The notes: a model not told the origin generated them from the letters alone. DNA of 64,000 nt from Paenibacillus lutimineralis (GCF_003991425.1 NZ_CP034346.1:533501-597500), one strand, 5' to 3'. Counted from the first letter of the stretch, positions 1 to 9,077 are shown. Numbers and translations are program-made.

Positions 1-511
1 GTCCTTGTAATTGTTGTCCGCGAATTTGATCGTTAAATGTAAAGATTACTTGTCTATCCTCGGTAACGACATATTTTCCTACCCCTCCGGTCAAGTCGCC
101 CTTTAATTCATACGGTATGGCGAACTCCTCAGGGAGATAAAAAGTGTAGGTCGATCCATCGTCATATGTATGCCGATCATTCGGCAAGGACCAGTCATAA
201 ATAATGGCTACTTCATCAGAAGGTTTAGGCCGAACATCCTGGATTTCTTTGCCTTGTACAATAATCGTTCCGTCATTTTCAACAATGGGTTGTTGGTTAT
301 AAATTTTAACACCTGTAATCAGATTCTCTGTAATCTCAATTCCAGTGCCAAGGAGCGCGTTCTTGCCATATACATCATCTGTTACACTCTCTTGAGTGAC
401 TATAGCATCTTCGGTCTCACCCTCAGCACGAGTGATTGAAGAAGGGAGTACGATATTCAGCATTAGAATTATAGCTAGAAATAAAAATAATGGTCTTCTG
501 AATTTCTTCAT
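1..511 (-). CDS. Secreted adhesin-like surface protein, N-terminal part (cut by window edge)
   Basis: The frame opens with ATG at 511, preceded by GGAGAGGTG at about 518-526, and stays open for 170 codons to the window edge, so the C-terminus is missing. Residues 1-29 look like a signal peptide (basic MKKFRR start, a long hydrophobic stretch, then a small-residue region ending near TRA). What follows has the character of the N-terminal Ig-like domains of Gram-positive collagen/fibrinogen-binding adhesins: a 'DEVAIIYDWSLPN' strand, a 'GSTYTFYLPEEF' segment and a GKYVVTEDRQVIFTFND strand. Such proteins usually continue with Cna_B repeats and an LPXTG anchor, which cannot be checked here. The family assignment is inferred from motif style only. 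A pair of TCGAT direct repeats lies upstream. Confidence 0.6.
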   Translation of the reverse strand, partial: MKKFRRPLFLFLAIILMLNIVLPSSITRAEGETEDAIVTQESVTDDVYGKNALLGTGIEITENLITGVKIYNQQPIVENDGTIIVQGKEIQDVRPKPSDEVAIIYDWSLPNDRHTYDDGSTYTFYLPEEFAIPYELKGDLTGGVGKYVVTEDRQVIFTFNDQIRGQQLQG

Positions 512-639
512 AACTAAGTGATTTCACCTCTCCTTAATTTATAGATTCCGAATCATGCAAAGGCTAAGTATCTCGATAATCTCACAATCTACCTCCCTTG
601 CTGGACCTGTCTCCTAGTAAGCGGTAGATATCAATCATT

Positions 640-700
640 GTCGATTGTGCCTACAGGAAGTGTGAGTATCCCCAAACGATGTCGATTCAGGTCGATACTT
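640..700. promoter_or_regulatory. GTCGAT repeats upstream of the adhesin gene
   Basis: GTCGATT occurs at 640 and 681 and GTCGATA at 691, so the copies are spaced 41 and 10 bp apart, close to whole helical turns. SARP-type regulators are known to bind short direct repeats with about one-turn spacing, and a SARP-type response regulator is the next gene. The link is inference. No convincing promoter was found in 512-754, and I see nothing else in this stretch. Confidence 0.25.
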
Positions 701-754
701 ATCCAAATTACTATAAAATAGGTCACTGAATATTTTCTGAACATTTGCCTTATA

Positions 755-795
755 GAAAAAAGCGATGTGCTCCCTTTGTTGGGAAACACATCGCT
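755..795 (-). terminator. Rho-independent terminator of the SARP response regulator
   Basis: Perfect stem AGCGATGTG/CACATCGCT (761-769 and 787-795). Read on the minus strand, it is followed by a run of T (755-761). It lies 25 bp past the stop codon of the response regulator. Confidence 0.8.
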
Positions 796-819
796 CTAAT
801 TCAAGTCAATTTGCTATAT

Positions 820-1950
820 TCATCTGCTATATTTTGAATACCAATCTATGAGCTCTTGGCTCGGGGTAACATCGAATTCATCCTGCAGCCTGTTGGTGAG
901 GATCTGGAACATCTTCCTGACTTCAACTTGATGATTTAATGTAGAATAGATTTGCATTAATCCGAAATAGCCGTCTTCCATATGGGGTAATTTGTCTACG
1001 ATTCTCTGGTATAGTGATATCGCCTCAGTATGCATTGCCCGTTGCAAATAGAACTCCGCGATCTGCTTAATATGGGCCAGCCAGACTAAGCGGAGACGTT
1101 CCTGCTCGTATTCGGCCCATACATATCGATGGTCTGCGAGATAATCTCCTTTGTATAGTTCCAGAATCAATAAATGCTGCTCCAGAGTCTCGGCCGTGAC
1201 CGGCGGAGCTTGATTCACCTGGGATTCCCAGGCCTCAACATCCAGTCGCTGGTTCCCCAGCAACAGACTGTATCCGCTATCCTTGTACTTAATTTCAAGC
1301 TCAATCCTTGCTTCTTTGAGCACCTTGCGAATCTGATATATTGCTGTATGTAATTGCGCAGTTGACTTCTCAATATCATATTCGGGCCATAACAAGTCGA
1401 TCAAGTCTTGCTTGGTCACGGTCTTATCATGGTGATAGAGTAAATAAGCGAATAACTCCGGTGCTTTGAGTGTTCTCCAGGCAAAATACTGCGTTTCCCC
1501 ATTAGCGTCAATGTAATGGATACTCTGTAAGCAGTTAAGCTGGATCGACCCGGCGTTCTTCGTTCCAGCAGAGACTTGTAAGGAAGATGCTATGCGTTGT
1601 AGGGTGATAATTAACCTATCCTGGCTCACGGGCTTCAATAAATAGTCGAGCGCGTTGATTTCAAATGCCTTCAAGGCATATTCCTGAAAGGCGGTGGTGA
1701 ATACGATTTGAATATGCGGCTGGATATTCAGCAGTTGATTGGCTAATTCAAAGCCATTGATCTCCGGCATTTCAATATCCAAGAAAGCCAGCTGCAGAAA
1801 TTGTCGTTGGGCTATTTCAAGAGCTTCGTGGGGATTCATATAGGAACCGATGATTTCTATATCCTGGACCACGGTCTGTTCCTTCAGCAACTTCTCCATT
1901 TTAAATATAGCAAGGCTTTCATCGTCTACGATAATTACCTTCATTCCCAT
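820..1950 (-). CDS. SARP-type response regulator (receiver + winged helix + BTAD)
   Basis: A 376-residue regulator. Residues 1-120 form a receiver domain: acidic VDDE pocket near residue 9, LAFLDIEMPEINGFEL carrying the phospho-acceptor Asp near residue 58, the Thr of FTTAF and the Lys of LLKPV. Residues 150-225 form an OmpR/SARP-type winged helix with KQDLIDLLWPEYD and LHTAIYQIRKVLKE. The C-terminal 140 residues match the all-helical bacterial transcriptional activation domain (VEAWESQV, LELYKGDYL, EYEQERLRL). Proteins of this build occur in Bacilli, often beside a sensor kinase, but no kinase lies next to it here. The next gene on the same strand is the adhesin, a possible target. The start is ATG at 1950 after GGGAGAGAGAT; an internal ATG two codons later is almost as good. 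Confidence 0.85.
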   Translation of the reverse strand: MGMKVIIVDDESLAIFKMEKLLKEQTVVQDIEIIGSYMNPHEALEIAQRQFLQLAFLDIEMPEINGFELANQLLNIQPHIQIVFTTAFQEYALKAFEINALDYLLKPVSQDRLIITLQRIASSLQVSAGTKNAGSIQLNCLQSIHYIDANGETQYFAWRTLKAPELFAYLLYHHDKTVTKQDLIDLLWPEYDIEKSTAQLHTAIYQIRKVLKEARIELEIKYKDSGYSLLLGNQRLDVEAWESQVNQAPPVTAETLEQHLLILELYKGDYLADHRYVWAEYEQERLRLVWLAHIKQIAEFYLQRAMHTEAISLYQRIVDKLPHMEDGYFGLMQIYSTLNHQVEVRKMFQILTNRLQDEFDVTPSQELIDWYSKYSR

Positions 1951-2223
1951 ATCTCTCTCCCTGCACCTCCGGTCAATTCTTCCTTCATTCTAACAAGCGC
2001 ATGCCCGTATGTCCAAAGCAGATTTAATCGATGGGCGATTAATCTATCACCATGTTAGGCTCAGTGATTAGCAGTAATCAGCTCCTACTCCGAGGATTGC
2101 TCCTATGGCACCAATCGGTGTATGGTTGGATTAAATAGATATCATGCTGACTAGATGATTTCCTGAATCGGGAAATATAATATGAAGATAGTGGATTATA
2201 CGCTAAGAAGGGCAGTGAGTAAA

Positions 2224-3612
2224 ATGGCGGAGTTAAATCCTGAGACGATTATACAATTACTTAAGCAGCAGAAGAGCATCATTAACGGGGGAAAGACCGG
2301 ATCACTGGAGTTCAGGCTGCAGCAGCTTCAAGCATTGAAGCGGTCTGTCCAGCAGCATGAGCGTGAGATAATTCAAGCTTTGCATCAGGATTTGCGCAAG
2401 CCAGAGTTTGAGGCTTATTCGACAGAGATCGGATATTTGTACGATAGTATTGGTTATGTAATGAAGAACCTTCATAAGTGGATGAAGCCGGATCGCGTTC
2501 GTAACCCGCTCGTTCACTTTGGCTCTAGAAGCTATATATATTCGGAGCCTTACGGCTCGACCTTAATCATTGGGCCATTCAATTACCCATTCATGCTAGT
2601 GATGGACCCGTTGGTTGGGGCGATTGCAGCCGGAAATTGTGCAGTAATCAAGCCTTCAGAATATACGCCACATGTCTCAGCGGTCATCTCCAAATTGATT
2701 AGCGAATGCTTCGATGAGTCTTATGTGCGGGTCATTCAGGGAGGTCAGGAGACTACCTCTACATTGCTGCAGGCTCCATTCGATATGGTCTTCTTCACGG
2801 GGAGCGTGCGGGTTGGCAAGATTGTGATGAAGGCCGCGGCCGAGCATCTCACCCCGGTCGTATTGGAGCTTGGAGGCAAGAGTCCATGTATCGTCGATAA
2901 GAACGTAAATCTGGATGTAGCGGCACAGAGAATTGTGTGGGGAAAATACTTGAATACAGGGCAAACCTGTGTGGCCCCTGACTATGTGCTTGTTCATAAG
3001 GACGTCCGTGCACAATTAATTGCGAAGATGAAGGAATATATCATTTCTTTCTACGGAACGGATTCACAGTTAAGTCCCGACTATGGCCGCATCGTCAATC
3101 ATGCACATTGGCAACGTCTAAATGGACTATTGGAAGGTGCTGTTGTAGCAGCAGGAGGGCAGACTGACCGGGAGGATTTATATATTGCGCCTACGTTGCT
3201 TGACGGTGTGAATTGGAGCGACAAGGTGATGGAGGATGAGATATTCGGTCCGATCCTGCCGGTGTTGGAGTATCATAATCTGGATCAGGTGATTGAGGCG
3301 GTGAACTCCAGGCCGAAGCCGTTGGCGCTGTACTTATTTACGAATGATAAACAGATTGAACAGCGGATAATGAGTACAGTGTCTTTTGGCGGAGGATGTG
3401 TGAACGATACAATCATGCACTTAGTCAGTCCCTATCTCCCATTCGGGGGAGTTGGCTCTTCAGGGATGGGAGCCTATCATGGGCGGCACAGCTTCGATGC
3501 CTTCTCGCATAAGAAGAGTGTGCTGAACAGGCCGACACGGATTAATCCAAGCTTCCTGTTCCCACCTTACAATGCTAAGAAATTAGGACTTGTGAAGAGG
3601 TTTTTGAAGTAA
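2224..3612 (+). CDS. Class 3-like aldehyde dehydrogenase
   Basis: NAD(P)-dependent oxidation of aldehydes to carboxylates. With the chosen start the protein has 462 residues, the usual size of class 3 (AldX/YwdH-like) enzymes. The catalytic Cys is about residue 249 in NTGQTCVAPDY, the general-base Glu about residue 215 in VLELGGKSP, and the cofactor loop is FFTGSVRVGK. The C-terminal FGGVGSSGMGAYHG and FSHKKSVL stretches are typical of this subfamily. An in-frame ATG at 2182 would add 14 residues but has no ribosome binding site, whereas ATG 2224 follows AAGGG at about 2209. The gene is monocistronic and followed by a hairpin. The physiological substrate cannot be told from sequence. Confidence 0.85.
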   Translation: MAELNPETIIQLLKQQKSIINGGKTGSLEFRLQQLQALKRSVQQHEREIIQALHQDLRKPEFEAYSTEIGYLYDSIGYVMKNLHKWMKPDRVRNPLVHFGSRSYIYSEPYGSTLIIGPFNYPFMLVMDPLVGAIAAGNCAVIKPSEYTPHVSAVISKLISECFDESYVRVIQGGQETTSTLLQAPFDMVFFTGSVRVGKIVMKAAAEHLTPVVLELGGKSPCIVDKNVNLDVAAQRIVWGKYLNTGQTCVAPDYVLVHKDVRAQLIAKMKEYIISFYGTDSQLSPDYGRIVNHAHWQRLNGLLEGAVVAAGGQTDREDLYIAPTLLDGVNWSDKVMEDEIFGPILPVLEYHNLDQVIEAVNSRPKPLALYLFTNDKQIEQRIMSTVSFGGGCVNDTIMHLVSPYLPFGGVGSSGMGAYHGRHSFDAFSHKKSVLNRPTRINPSFLFPPYNAKKLGLVKRFLK

Positions 3613-3618
3613 CAACAG

Positions 3619-3660
3619 TGGCCGTTTGTCTGAATGAGATTCAGGCAAACGGCCATTTTG
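3619..3660 (+). terminator. Terminator after the aldehyde dehydrogenase gene
   Basis: Inverted repeat TGGCCGTTTGTCTGA / TTCAGGCAAACGGCCA at 3619-3654 (one bulged or mismatched position), followed by a short ATTTTG tract. The T-run is weak but the stem is long. Confidence 0.6.
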
Positions 3661-3703
3661 ATGTTTACAGTAAAGAATGCCTCCGAATTAAGGAACCGAT
3701 CCA

Positions 3704-5116
3704 CTAAGGTGAACCTGACGAATCTGACGAGTCTGATGAACTTGAAGAGCCCGACGAGTCTGCAGAGTTTGAAGAGCCCGAAGAGCCCGAAGAGCCCGAA
3801 GAGCCCGAAGAGCCCGAAGACCCCGAAGACCCCGAAGAGTCAGATTTCCCTGCCGAGTCTGAAGAACTCGATGCCATTGACGAATTCGACGAACTTGATG
3901 AGTCTGATGGCCCTGATGAACTGGACGATTCTGAAGAGCTCGATGAGTTTTGCGAATTCGACGGATTTGATGAGTTAGGCGCATTAGAAGCATTAGAAGC
4001 CGGATTGGCTCCGTTAGTTGCCATGTTACGAATCATATGGGTGAGCAGCATGACAACTGGCAGGAACACAGACAGAACCAGGGTATAGGATACCCATGTT
4101 GAGCTATCCCAGGTTTGATGGAACGAGACGTTAGGGTAGACAATCTCTGACAGGCTCACCAGGATCATGCCAAGGGGCATAACCAGAGGACGATAGTTCC
4201 GCAGATTGAATATATAAGTTAAGCTGATAGCTGTGAAAAAAATATATATCGCAATTCTGATGAACAACGTGGTATACCACATAATTGCCATAATGACCTC
4301 AATTCGCTGCAGGAAATTGCCGATATTTATTTTTTGCGCTAATAGATAGCTTGGGTACATACTGCTGATAATAATGTCTGGCCCGAAGACTAATATAGAT
4401 AGAGCAACGATCAGAGTGATGGCCAGCCCTCCCATAGCACTCCCTATGAGCAGAGCTCTCCGTGCTTCCTTTGGCTTATTTACCGCGGAGGAATGGAATA
4501 TAAGCAAGGTGATATGCGGCAGCAAGACGGTCGCCATGAAATCCAGTGAGGCGGACCAAATCGGCCTCATTCCGTTCTCCATCACCGGGAGAATATTCTG
4601 TGTCTGAGTCTGGTTCAGGATAAGTATGACGAACGAGATGAACAGGATAATAAATGGGAAGAACATTAGCTCAGAGGAACGGGCGATGGTCTCAAGCCCA
4701 AGCCTAGCACCCATGATGATCACTACGACAAATAGAATATTGATGGCCTGCGTCGGTGTCTCTGGCATGATCTGTGTCGTTATAAAGTTGCTGGTGAAAT
4801 AGAGCGCCGGGGACGGACCCGTTATAAATAGGCTCACTACAACTAATAGAGCGATCAGTTTACCCAACCATTTGCCAAAGACCGCCTCCATCATCTGGAC
4901 CAGGTTTAACTGGGGATAAAGCTTAGTTAGCAGGTTGAACATGCACAGTATCAATATTCCGATAGCTAGCCCTACAAGACAAGCGATCCACGCGTCCTGC
5001 CTTGCTATCGTAGTCACACTGGATGGAACGATAAGTATACCGCTGCCGATCGTGAAGAAGACGGTCAGGGTAGTCAGTTGTCGTGCCGATATGTTGGATT
5101 GGCGATACTTGTTCAT
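3704..5116 (-). CDS. Spore germination receptor B subunit (GerAB/GerKB family) with Ser-rich tail
   Basis: A 470-residue member of the APC-superfamily permease subunits of germinant receptors, acting in the spore inner membrane, probably in germinant recognition. Residues 1-365 contain about ten hydrophobic helices and begin with the family-typical ISARQLTTLTVFFTIGSGIL; ARSSELMFFPF and the final helices also fit. Usual length is about 365 residues. The remaining roughly 105 residues are almost entirely Ser, Asn, Gly and Asp (SSGSSG units), encoded partly by a 9-bp tandem repeat. The gene is last in a minus-strand A-C-D-B operon and starts 5 bp after the small D gene. The tail should lie after the last helix; I know no function for it. 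Confidence 0.88.
   Translation of the reverse strand: MNKYRQSNISARQLTTLTVFFTIGSGILIVPSSVTTIARQDAWIACLVGLAIGILILCMFNLLTKLYPQLNLVQMMEAVFGKWLGKLIALLVVVSLFITGPSPALYFTSNFITTQIMPETPTQAINILFVVVIIMGARLGLETIARSSELMFFPFIILFISFVILILNQTQTQNILPVMENGMRPIWSASLDFMATVLLPHITLLIFHSSAVNKPKEARRALLIGSAMGGLAITLIVALSILVFGPDIIISSMYPSYLLAQKINIGNFLQRIEVIMAIMWYTTLFIRIAIYIFFTAISLTYIFNLRNYRPLVMPLGMILVSLSEIVYPNVSFHQTWDSSTWVSYTLVLSVFLPVVMLLTHMIRNMATNGANPASNASNAPNSSNPSNSQNSSSSSESSSSSGPSDSSSSSNSSMASSSSDSAGKSDSSGSSGSSGSSGSSGSSGSSGSSNSADSSGSSSSSDSSDSSGSP
3770..3838. repeat. 9-bp tandem repeat inside the germination B-subunit gene
   Basis: On the plus strand the unit GAAGAGCCC is repeated about seven times, the last copies changing to GAAGACCCC. 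On the coding strand it encodes Ser-Ser-Gly/Gly-Ser-Ser triplets. Because the unit is a multiple of three, copy-number change would alter tail length without shifting the frame. Confidence 0.85.
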
Positions 5117-5121
5117 CTATT

Positions 5122-5370
5122 TCACCTCTGAGACCGAATTAGGCCGACATATTCAAGTAAATTATTGAGCGGAGTGAACAAGGTTGTCAGCGCATTAAGC
5201 GGTGTAGGGACATTCTGAAATACATTTACGATCACATTCATCGTGACCCCAATGAGCAAGAGGATAGAGAACACCCACAGATCTTTGGTATATTTGTTTT
5301 TCATTAGGGAAGGGACATCGAATCGTATAATCAGACCGGTTACCCCCAGGATGATCAAACTGCTGAGCAT
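5122..5370 (-). CDS. Small two-helix germination receptor D-type protein
   Basis: An 82-residue protein with two predicted membrane helices (residues 1-16 and about 30-50) and a short C-terminal tail ending GLIRSQR. It sits between the C and B subunit genes with gaps of 5-6 bp, so it is certainly part of the germination operon. Small two-helix D proteins that modulate receptor function are known from some ger operons of Bacillus. Size, topology and position match, but sequence alone cannot confirm orthology. Confidence 0.7.
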   Translation of the reverse strand: MLSSLIILGVTGLIIRFDVPSLMKNKYTKDLWVFSILLLIGVTMNVIVNVFQNVPTPLNALTTLFTPLNNLLEYVGLIRSQR

Positions 5371-5376
5371 AGTGGA

Positions 5377-6579
5377 CTACTCCTTCATATTTTTCAGAAA
5401 AGAATCCTTGATCGTACCAAGCCGTTGAATCTTGACAGATACATTAATGTTTACAGCCAGGTTGCGGAAGTAGCGCTCATCCCAATCATGTCTTAGTTCC
5501 TTCCATGCACGTGGATTGGAGCGGTGGATAACCTCGCCGAAGCCGAAAATATCTCCGCCATACTTCTGTTGAACGGTACGGATAGAGTCTTCCATAATCG
5601 ATTTGATTCGCTTATTCAGCAGTTGTTCAATCATCTCGATCGTCTTGACATTTAACAGGTTCAGATCTTTACATTCGACTTCAGCGATATTACCGTTAAC
5701 TTGAACGTTAATATCTATTTGCGGCTTGCCTTCGATAACCTTACCGCGCGATTTGGTCTTGGAACGGATAATCTCGAAGGAGAGCTTGCCTCCATCCGGG
5801 CATACGGTGTGTTCAATCGTATTCTTAATATTGTCACGAATGAAATTGTAACCTTTGCTCTCCTCTTCAGTGAGCCAGCCGGCGACTTTATCACGTTTAA
5901 ATGCGGCGATTCCTGAAAATTTCAGCCGTGTTGGAGTATCAATTCCCTCGACATTCTGCTTCTTTGCGCCGATCTCGGGATTGCCCAGGATGCGAATTCC
6001 AGGAAGCACAGGTTGCTTGCCGTCGCTAAGCAGGTCGCTGATCATCTCATTCAGAGTTTCCGTCAAGCTGGGGGCCCAGGTCTTCTCCGAGGTCTCTAGC
6101 GAAGAGAACAATTTATTGGCCGGGATCTTCTGCAACGGAGTCATGATCTTGAGTGCGTCTTCCGCTGATGCATCTCTTACAACCGCCAGATAAAAGTCGG
6201 TCCTCATCTCGTGATCCCGCAGTAGGAAATCAAGTGCTTCGCCAACACCGCTATCAGCTAAGGATTGTCCAATCAGCACCATTCTTAATTGGGAGACATA
6301 TATTTTACGCGGGCTGACGTTGCTGATTCTACGAATAGCCTCGGAGACCGTATGGCCTTTGGCCTTATATAAGGTGGCCGGGGATTCTCCCCCTCCTTTG
6401 CCGCTGGCTACCTCACCTGGGTTGACAATTTGAACAGATACCAGATATTCATCCTCGTCCATGTCCAGTCCAAGTCCAACGGCAATGGCAATTTCATTCA
6501 ATTCACGGCGGTTCCAGCATCCTGTTAAGAGTGTAGACATCATAAGAAGCAGGAACAGGTAAGCTGTAAATCTCTTCAT
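5377..6579 (-). CDS. Spore germination receptor C subunit, lipoprotein (GerAC/GerKC family)
   Basis: A 400-residue Ger(x)C lipoprotein. Residues 1-21 are a lipoprotein signal peptide ending in the lipobox LLTGC, with Cys21 the expected diacylglycerol-modified residue; WNRRELNEIAIAVGLGLD follows, the family signature. Later segments NVSPRKIYVSQLRMVLIGQSLA and the FGFGEVIHRSNPRAWKEL stretch near the C-terminus are also typical. It is anchored on the outer face of the spore inner membrane, in complex with the A and B subunits. It starts 20 bp after the A-subunit gene and ends 6 bp before the small D gene. Confidence 0.92.
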   Translation of the reverse strand: MKRFTAYLFLLLMMSTLLTGCWNRRELNEIAIAVGLGLDMDEDEYLVSVQIVNPGEVASGKGGGESPATLYKAKGHTVSEAIRRISNVSPRKIYVSQLRMVLIGQSLADSGVGEALDFLLRDHEMRTDFYLAVVRDASAEDALKIMTPLQKIPANKLFSSLETSEKTWAPSLTETLNEMISDLLSDGKQPVLPGIRILGNPEIGAKKQNVEGIDTPTRLKFSGIAAFKRDKVAGWLTEEESKGYNFIRDNIKNTIEHTVCPDGGKLSFEIIRSKTKSRGKVIEGKPQIDINVQVNGNIAEVECKDLNLLNVKTIEMIEQLLNKRIKSIMEDSIRTVQQKYGGDIFGFGEVIHRSNPRAWKELRHDWDERYFRNLAVNINVSVKIQRLGTIKDSFLKNMKE

Positions 6580-6599
6580 AACTTTGTCGGGCCACCTTT

Positions 6600-8978
6600 C
6601 TATCTTGGCTTTGGAGGCTTCTGTCCCGAGTTGCGAGATTGTCGCCGGATATTCTTCTGATTGATAAGCCGTGGGCGCGTGATCATGAAGCGATGCGGGA
6701 GGCGCAGGAGGGTATCCTTAATATCGCTTGGAACGAACGGACCGAACGGAGTCATATACGGAACACCGAAAGTGCGCAGACTGCAAAGGTGCAAAATAAT
6801 CGCCGTACATCCAACAAAAATGCCCACCAACCCGAATGAAGCGGCCAATCCCATGAGGGGGAACCGCAGCATACGGAAGGCGATGGACATATTGTAGGAA
6901 GGCAGCACGAAGCTGGAAATCGCCGTAAGAGATACGACGATAACCATAGCAGCCGAGATGAACCCGGCTTGCACCGCAGCTTGGCCTATGACCAGAGTAC
7001 CTACAATGGAGACTGCTGCTCCGATATATTTGGGCATCCGTACGCCAGCCTCACGTAGGATCTCGAAGGTCAACTCCATCAAAAGCGCTTCGATGAAGGC
7101 TGGAAAAGGCACGTATTCACGCTGTGAGGCCAGGCTCATTAGTAAGGAGGTCGGAATCATCTCCTGATGAAACGTCGTCACTGCAATATAGAAAGATGGG
7201 CTCAGTAAAGAAATGACTAGACCTACATACCTTAAAATTCGGATGAAGCTGCTGATATCGGCCCGCTGGTAATAATCCTCCGCCGCATGCATGAAGGAGA
7301 CGAAGGGAGCTGGTACAGCCAGCACAATGGGCGTGCCGTCGACGAAAATGGCGATTTTCCCCTCCAACAATTCGGCGGCGATGACGTCTGGCCTTTCCGA
7401 ATTATAAATCGTTGGAAAAGGAGTCATTGTCTCATCCTGAATCAATTCCTCGATATAGCCGGTCTCCAGAATTGAATCGATATCGATTTGGTCCAGTCGG
7501 GTATTCACTTCTTGCACGATCTGATCGTTAACGAGACCTTTGATGTACATTATTGCAACATCTGTCCGTGAGACATGGCCGATCTGCCGTGATTCCATCC
7601 ACAAGGTAGGCTCCTTGATCCTGCGCCGTACCAATGCGGTATTCGTGCGGATAGATTCAGAGAAACTTTCGCGCGAACCGCGGACGACGTTCTCGGATGA
7701 GGTCTCGGAGACACCGCGATCTCTCCACCCCCGGACACTGGCCGCAATAGCAGCAGTCTCCCCATCTACGAACAGGATGGCATCCCCGGACATCAGAGAA
7801 TGGAACAGCGTGTTGTAATCATGCAGATCATGAATGTCGCCAAAGGTGAGAGCACGATCCTTAATCAATTGGAGCACGTTAGTGGTGTCAATTTTCTCCT
7901 TATCGAGCTGAGCCAGTGCCTTCCCTTCAGGCTGCATTAACGATTCCATAATGTAATCATTAACGACGGAACCGTCGCATAGCCCATCGATGAATACTAC
8001 TGCGATGAGCCGGTCATTTGCCGGGTTAAAAGGGAATTTTCTTATAATCAGATCAGTGCTCTTACCGAGTGTATTTTCAATGTACTTCACATTCTTATCC
8101 AGGCTTTTATCGATCGGCGGAAGCTTGGAATCAAGGTCTGTTTCTATTTGTTGTGTTTGCTGGGAATTTTGATTGTTCTGTTGGTTTTGTTGGTTCTGCT
8201 GATTCTTTGTCTGCTGGCTTTCGCTATTGCCAGAACTACTGTTGTTATTATTGCTCTTACCGCCATCAGTGGTGTCACCATTATTACCGTTACTACCATT
8301 GTTACTGTTGGCATTTCTGTTGCTGTTAGTGGAACTATTGCTATCGCTAATGTTATTGGCGCTACCGTTGCTGTTAGTGATACTACCGCTATTGCCATTA
8401 GCGTTGTTGTTGTTGTTGTTGTTGTTGGCGGGGGTACTATCGCTATTGCTGTTTTGATCGTCTCCGTTATTGTTCGTATTGTTGCTGCTGTTAGGGATTT
8501 CGCCATTAGCACTGTTTTGCTGCTTGTTACTTTTCTGATTGGCACCACCGTTATCATTACTGCTATTACTTCCACTATTTCCGTCGTTATTCTGAATACT
8601 GCTATCGTTATTTGTTAAGTTGTTCTGACTATTTTCATAGTTTTCATTTTGTTGAGTTGTTTGCTGCTCATTTTCACGTTTCTGTGAACCTTGATTGCTT
8701 TGGGCCTCTTGTGCGCTTTGCGCATTCCCAAGTTCCAAGATCTCCTCTGCTTCCTGATTGCCTTGGCTATCCTGAACTAGATGATTTTGCTGGCTATCTT
8801 GACTTTGCTGGCTTGAATTATTTTCTTGCGCATTCGCCGTTTGGTTATTACTTTGATCCGCTTGGTTCTCAGAAGATTTATTATTCTCCTGCATTTCCGG
8901 CGTTTTTTCAGACTTCTGATCGGCAGAATCAGGGGATGCTTTTATTTGATGAAGGCTTTTTCTTTTACGCCTGCGCAT
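6600..8978 (-). CDS. Spore germination receptor A subunit (GerAA/GerKA family) with giant Asn/Gln/Ser-rich N-terminus
   Basis: A 792-residue A subunit. Residues from about 300 onward are the normal GerA protein: an N-terminal soluble domain (LIIRKFPFNPANDRLIAVVF, VRGSRESFSESIRTNTALVRRRI) and five or so membrane helices between about 590 and 750. In front lies a region of about 270 residues made mainly of Asn, Gln and Ser, including an eight-Asn run, after a short basic start (MRRRKRKS). Usual A subunits have about 480-550 residues; B. cereus GerIA is a known case with a Gln-rich N-terminus. I chose ATG 8978 because GAGGGTG lies 6 bp upstream. A GTG at 8987 is in frame but overlaps that ribosome binding site. 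The gene is first in the operon. Confidence 0.9.
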   Translation of the reverse strand: MRRRKRKSLHQIKASPDSADQKSEKTPEMQENNKSSENQADQSNNQTANAQENNSSQQSQDSQQNHLVQDSQGNQEAEEILELGNAQSAQEAQSNQGSQKRENEQQTTQQNENYENSQNNLTNNDSSIQNNDGNSGSNSSNDNGGANQKSNKQQNSANGEIPNSSNNTNNNGDDQNSNSDSTPANNNNNNNNANGNSGSITNSNGSANNISDSNSSTNSNRNANSNNGSNGNNGDTTDGGKSNNNNSSSGNSESQQTKNQQNQQNQQNNQNSQQTQQIETDLDSKLPPIDKSLDKNVKYIENTLGKSTDLIIRKFPFNPANDRLIAVVFIDGLCDGSVVNDYIMESLMQPEGKALAQLDKEKIDTTNVLQLIKDRALTFGDIHDLHDYNTLFHSLMSGDAILFVDGETAAIAASVRGWRDRGVSETSSENVVRGSRESFSESIRTNTALVRRRIKEPTLWMESRQIGHVSRTDVAIMYIKGLVNDQIVQEVNTRLDQIDIDSILETGYIEELIQDETMTPFPTIYNSERPDVIAAELLEGKIAIFVDGTPIVLAVPAPFVSFMHAAEDYYQRADISSFIRILRYVGLVISLLSPSFYIAVTTFHQEMIPTSLLMSLASQREYVPFPAFIEALLMELTFEILREAGVRMPKYIGAAVSIVGTLVIGQAAVQAGFISAAMVIVVSLTAISSFVLPSYNMSIAFRMLRFPLMGLAASFGLVGIFVGCTAIILHLCSLRTFGVPYMTPFGPFVPSDIKDTLLRLPHRFMITRPRLINQKNIRRQSRNSGQKPPKPR

Positions 8979-9077
8979 GGTGTTCACCCTCTTACGTTAT
9001 ATTAGCAATCATTATTGCCAATGAGAGTGAGCGATAAACTATAGTCTAAGGGCGATCATTCGTCCGACAGAATAAAA

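Noticed and set aside
3770..3838. CRISPR-like short repeats
   Set aside because: The unit is 9 bp, contiguous and in frame inside a gene, with no spacers.
3634..3993. Open frames with Lys-Ser-Pro or Arg-Ala-Leu repeats over the 9-bp tandem array
   Set aside because: By-products of the Ser/Gly repeat in the B-subunit tail; the conserved permease frame is on the minus strand.
8069..8618. Long open frames rich in Val, Thr and Leu antisense to or out of frame with the germination A-subunit gene
   Set aside because: They mirror the Asn/Ser repeat coding of the real gene, have no ribosome binding site, and show no domain.
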